Part shown: positions 59,980 to 64,000 of the stretch, piece by piece | Numbering within the stretch: position 1 is the first letter of the stretch | Layout: each line of letters starts with the position of its first letter | From: Garcia nutans | Taxonomy: Eukaryota; Streptophyta; Magnoliopsida; Malpighiales; Euphorbiaceae | Direction of reading: 5' to 3' | NCBI GenBank assembly: GCA_947685225.1 | Contig: CANTUV010000026.1 | Location: 56,939,501 to 57,003,500, forward strand | Length of the DNA stretch: 64,000 nucleotides | Position numbers and translations under genes: made by a program | Notes under the pieces: model-generated | What the model was told of the DNA's origin: nothing | The model's input: the letters and a program-made list of their open reading frames with translations, nothing else | Databases searched by the model: none

Positions 59980-60193
59980 TAACGCCCGTTACTAATTAAA
60001 ATCAAATAAAAAAAATAAAGCATTGAAACGTCAATATAGAATCCAGTTATATGAGTTCTAACCAGTAAAAAAAGATAAAAATGAAAGGAAGAATTAAGTT
60101 TATGTATTAATTTATTAAAAAAAATTATTATAGGTGTGAAAATGGAGGAAAGTTTAAGGTTTTTTTTTTTTTTGTATTTTTACCTTATATATA

Positions 60194-60981
60194 AGATATA
60201 TTCCGTATTTATTTATTTTTAATTCGTTCACTTTGAGCTGCAGTTGAGGTTGATTTTGCAGTGTTTTTTTATGAACTGAAATTTAAAAATAAGTAAGAAT
60301 GGCTATTTCCATTTTTATTTTAATTTTTTTAAATGCTAAATTTTTCTAATAGATAATTGATATTATCAAAATTTTTATCAGTGAACTGAAATACTATATT
60401 GATATTAATACTTAAACGCCTCTTAAAAGGAATTTTTAAACATGAAAGAAATTAACCGCCAAATTATAATTTTATAATTAAAAATATATGTGTTGCTTTC
60501 ACTTAAATTTTATATTCGAGTATAGGTTTTTATATTCTTATATTAATTGAATACATTTATATATAAATAAGTTTTTATTTATCAATTTGAGTAAAGATAT
60601 GTTTTACTCCAAAACTCTAGCCCCTATTTTTTCTTTGAACCTTTATAGATTTTTCTTTTTTCTTGGTTTGAGGTTGGAGCTGCCATCAGTTTATTGATAT
60701 ATGATAATTTCATCCATTTTTTAATATGTTATTTAATTTTTCTATTATTTTTTTAGTTTTGTATATTTTGTATATAGTTTATTCTTAAAATAATTTTTAG
60801 ATTAATATACATATGAAATTTAGTATTTGTGTTTTGTTTTTGTAATTTGTTACTTTTTAGAATAAAATTTTGTTATTTATTACTTGAAGACTATGCATCC
60901 TTTTCTAATTAAGATTATGTATTTTTTTCTAATAGGGGTTATTTGTATAAAGGACTATCTTATCTTCTCTTTCAGTTATTT
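60194..60981. other. AT-rich spacer
   Basis: Nothing recognisable seen. Confidence 0.5.
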
Positions 60982-61161
60982 TGTTGTACTGATAAAATTT
61001 GTATACTGATAATGTTTGTTATATTTCACTACTGTCATTCTTATCACTTTGTATTCATATTTGTATCCATTAGTTACCCGTATACCACCTTTGTATAAAT
61101 GGGCAATTGCCTTCATTAATGATTAATTAATTGAGATTGTTTTCCTCACATGGTATCAGAG
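60982..61161 (+). mobile_element. LTR remnant with primer-binding site
   Basis: An LTR-like 3' end, ttttcctcaca, is followed at once by tggtatcagag (61151-61161), the initiator-Met primer-binding site of copia elements. A tgtataaatggg TATA-like motif lies about 55 bases upstream. The LTR start is uncertain (perhaps near 60982), and no coding interior or second LTR was found. Confidence 0.5.
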
Positions 61162-62093
61162 TGCTCTTCTTACGCTATTGTATATGTCTATAAAGCTGCA
61201 AGCTGACCTAAAGTGAAGGTGTTATTGCCACATCTGGCTGTTCATTCGCATCTGTATTGAATACCAGTTTTTAGAAATGATTCTTTTTGGCAAATCCTAG
61301 CTTGTGCAAATTATCAGCCTTTGGATCAAATTAATACTGATAGCTGATATGTCATGCTGTGTGAGGAGATGCACATTGAATCAGCTTCCTATTTGTTTAA
61401 TCCAAAATTTGCTGTACATACATATGTTGTTATAGCGAATAGAATAAAGGCAGTTTGTATATGTTTTTCACAAGATGAAAAAATGATGCTGAAGAATTAT
61501 TGATTCAATTTTGTGAATCAAGTTTCGTGACAAAACATTTATCTTTCACGTTCCTACGAAGTTTTCTGACTTCTCTGAGCACCATAGCGTTCATTGTTGT
61601 GGAGTTTTTCACAATATTATTAGAATGATCGAGTCTTCTCTTCAAGATTATCTTTTAATGGAACAGGTAGAGAACCGCCAAATACTGGAGTTACCCAACA
61701 TTAATGCGTAAAACATTCCAAAATTAGTGCGCATAGTGTTTTTTTTTTTTAAATTGAATTGAGTCATGATTTTTTTTTTCTTTTATTTGTTAAAATGAAC
61801 TTGAATTCTGTCTATTTTCCATTTTAATCGAATTTGTTTAACATTAATTTACAGTTTTTTAAATTTTAATAAATCAACTGATCCACACGTCTCCCAGTCA
61901 ATTTGATTAATACTTCAAAAGGGATTCTCAATAAACTAACTACATTTGCAATAAAAAGGCGTAATGATATCTGTACTGAAAATTACATTTGCCCTATCCA
62001 ATTTCCCCCTTTCCTCAAAATGAAGAACAAGGAAAAAAACTGGCATTTTGACTTAAATAAAAAAAAAAAGGCAAAGAAATACAAGAGCAAATC
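61162..62093. other. Non-coding stretch, possible retroelement leader debris
   Basis: No gag or pol similarity visible. It runs into the 3' side of the small gene at 62094. Confidence 0.4.
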
Positions 62094-62485
62094 CTAGCAG
62101 CTCTTCTGATCTTTCCTCATATTCTTGAAATTCCTCCAAAGGTACTTCCCAGTAGCCATATCGACGAAAACCCAGAAGCCATTTTGAATCTTCTGCATAA
62201 ATTTATAACGTTTGAAGTTTAGAATCAAGAAAACCAAGAAACTCAAGAAAGGGATAAAGAAGAAAAAAAAAATGAAATCTTGAAAAAGTGAGGAAAGAAA
62301 CAACATATTAAAAATACCTTAATGGCATTGAATTCTTGATTATCTTTGGATGGTTTCTTTGCAACCGTTGATCCATCAGAAACTATGGTATCAATTTCCG
62401 GTGACGATGACCGTACACTCCTCCATGCGAAATAACCAGCCAAAACTGCAGAGAAAAACACCAGAATGAATCTCAGAGGACACAT
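62094..62485 (-). CDS. Small one-TM plant protein (annotated elsewhere as methyltransferase-related)
   Basis: Two minus-strand exons, 62318-62485 and 62094-62192, in phase 0, giving 88 residues. MCPLRFILVFFSAVLAGYFAWRSV is an N-terminal signal-anchor helix. A polar, Ser-rich linker follows. The conserved C-terminal segment NGFWVFVDMATGKYLWRNF comes from exon 2. I recall this family from several plants under the label methyltransferase-related protein, but it is far too short for a methyltransferase and no SAM-binding motif is present. The function is unknown. An in-frame ATG at 62533 could add 16 residues; the 62485 start is preferred because the conserved MCPLR begins there. Confidence 0.82.
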
Positions 62486-64000
62486 TTTCTCGATAAGAAA
62501 ATTCTTGGTTTTTATCCCTCTGTCAGCAATCAATCAATCAATCAATCAAGAAGAGAAGATAAGATGTGGTTTTGGGTTGTTTTAACAATTTCTAGATATT
62601 GAGATGGCCAAGAAACAACGACCAAAAAAGAAAATTGAGACCCTTAGCTTATTTAGAGAGAATTAATATAAAGTAACGGGGTTTCAGAAATGAGATTATG
62701 GTTAGCACGCGAAGAAGTAAACGCGTTTTTGTTAATAGAAGTTTCTAAAAAAATGGCTATACAAAGTCAATTGGAAGCAACTATACCATGTATGCTATTA
62801 TGTATTGGATGAGAAATAGTCTATTCTTACTTTAAAATATTATTTGTTTTATTTATTCTGATAAAGCTGGTGGGTGGTGGCATTTTTTTTTTCTGCTAAA
62901 GACATTTCTGAAACAGTGTAAAAGCTAATTAAATTCGAAGGAATGCCAGTTCTAAAGTTTGAAAACTTGTGGTCGATGATTAAATTATTATTATTAAGAT
63001 TTTAACAAAATAATTTTAAAAATATTATTTTTTAGACATTCATTTTTTTTAATTTTAAAAAAAGCCTACTAGTTATAAATATTATTTTCTTTTTTTTTAA
63101 TTTAAAACTACCTGTTCCTAGCTTCCAACATAATACACATTTAATATGCATCTGTATAATATATATTATACCACATGTATACATATAATATATTTTTAGT
63201 TAATATATATTATATAATACATTTAATATATTTTTAATTAAATTTTTTAAAAATATAATTTTAATGTTTTTTAAAATTCGTAAAATATTAAAAAAATAAC
63301 AATGGAGTTGTTGCTATCCAATTTTTGAGCTTTTTGAGTTGGGTTAGAAGTTTGAGGGTTTGATCCATACTGTGCAGCTGTTTTAGAGTCCAAATCCAAT
63401 TATTTATAAAGGCTTAGTTAGCCTAAAAGGCTTTTGGGTTCTTGTTATTAAACTAGAAGTTAAAGAACCTTGGGCCTTGATTTCTATAGAATTGGTCCAG
63501 AAGATCCCACCATTGGCCCGTAAACTTATGGTTGCTTGTTGTCTGCTCGACCCTCGAACTTTCGATCACTCCATAGTCCCCTATTTACTTCTTATTTGTT
63601 TATTTTTTACAAAGAGAATGAATTTCTTTTTATATAAAAGCAAAATTAATGAGAAAATTATGAATTATAATTTTGAAATATTGATTGACAAAAATAAAAA
63701 CAAAGTCCTTTCAATATGAATAAGCTAATTCTTTTTTTTAAATAATAATAATAAAATCCAATTACAATATTTTCAAAAGCCAAAATTGCAAATGGTAGCT
63801 GCTTTTTAGTGAAATGGAATCTTGTTTTGGTGCATCTCCAAATAAGAAGGGAATTTATTTCTGTACTATAATAGATTCAGAGATGGATTTCCATCAAGAA
63901 TCTTCCAAATGGTATATTTATATACATGTTTTGTTTCTCTTACATGCAACATGTCGGACCCTTCTTCTTCTTGCTACTAATAACACATATAATCCTTTAT
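62486..64000. other. Upstream region of the small gene and right-hand spacer
   Basis: The upstream side carries an (aatc)n repeat at about 62528-62550, in the probable 5' UTR. The rest, to the window end, is AT-rich with no supported gene. Confidence 0.5.

Larger units (their letters stand above)
56285..60193. mobile_element. Long-TIR DNA element hosting a nested LINE and TRIM
   Basis: The arms of about 215-225 bp (56285-56510 and 59980-60193) are imperfect inverted repeats. The outer side reads tatataa-ccaaaata...cttaaactttac on the left and its inverse on the right. The middle has acataaacttaatttttc and its inverse, and the inner end carries aacgggcgtt (56500-56509) and aacgcccgtt (59981-59990). 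No transposase was seen in the interior, so it is non-autonomous. It contains the LINE (56686-58639) and a TRIM-like pair (58714-59304). The class is inferred as Mutator-like from the TIR length. Confidence 0.65.

Overview
This window is nuclear DNA of a dicot flowering plant. The evidence is AT-rich spacers, GT-AG introns, long CT/GA microsatellites in UTRs and introns, Ty1/copia LTR retrotransposons, RTE-type LINEs and MITEs, and genes of plant-restricted families. I cannot name the species; a woody rosid is only a guess. No bacterial, CRISPR, rRNA or intact tRNA features were seen.

Genes from left to right: the 3' part of a Cu/Zn superoxide dismutase of the CSD3 type (+, 1-2395); an eIF4E-family nCBP gene that appears broken (-, 4356-18109) and whose 12.2-kb first intron holds three copia-type LTR elements; an APS-reductase-like thioredoxin-fold membrane protein, APRL5/7 type (+, 19909-23466); a one-TM protein ending in a GGYY-x-GL motif with an N-terminal ATG8-interaction-like motif (+, 25371-26739); a DUF1639 protein (+, 39427-40977); a plastid FMN-binding split-barrel/DUF2470 (HugZ-like, HOZ) protein in 12 exons (-, 42655-47250); a short reading frame with three in-frame stops (-, 48395-48625); an APS kinase of the cytosolic APK3 type that looks decayed (-, 49518-54854); and a small one-TM protein (-, 62094-62485). 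From memory, these neighbours match two duplicated Arabidopsis blocks (CSD3-nCBP-APRL7 on chromosome 5; APRL5-DUF1639-HOZ-APK3 on chromosome 3), so the window resembles the unfractionated ancestral block.

Mobile DNA: a 2.45-kb gag-only LTR element with near-identical LTRs (5835-8285); a nearly intact copia element with one in-frame stop (8595-13114); a copia element with the pol region deleted (13651-17677); a 3'-truncated copia fragment inside an APK3 intron (50010-51691); three 5'-truncated copies of one RTE-type LINE with clear target-site duplications (46397, 53738, 56686); a 3.9-kb long-TIR DNA element that hosts the largest LINE (56285-60193); a 0.9-kb long-TIR element (2873-3766); a Tourist-like MITE (42158-42283); and two TRIM-like elements (about 36292-36906 and 58714-59304).

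The 29-38 kb stretch is very AT-rich and essentially gene-free. I found no gene cluster that looks like a new multi-gene system. The observations most worth following are the multiply lesioned nCBP and APK3 genes beside intact neighbours, the very young gag-only retroelement, and the nested TIR/LINE structure.
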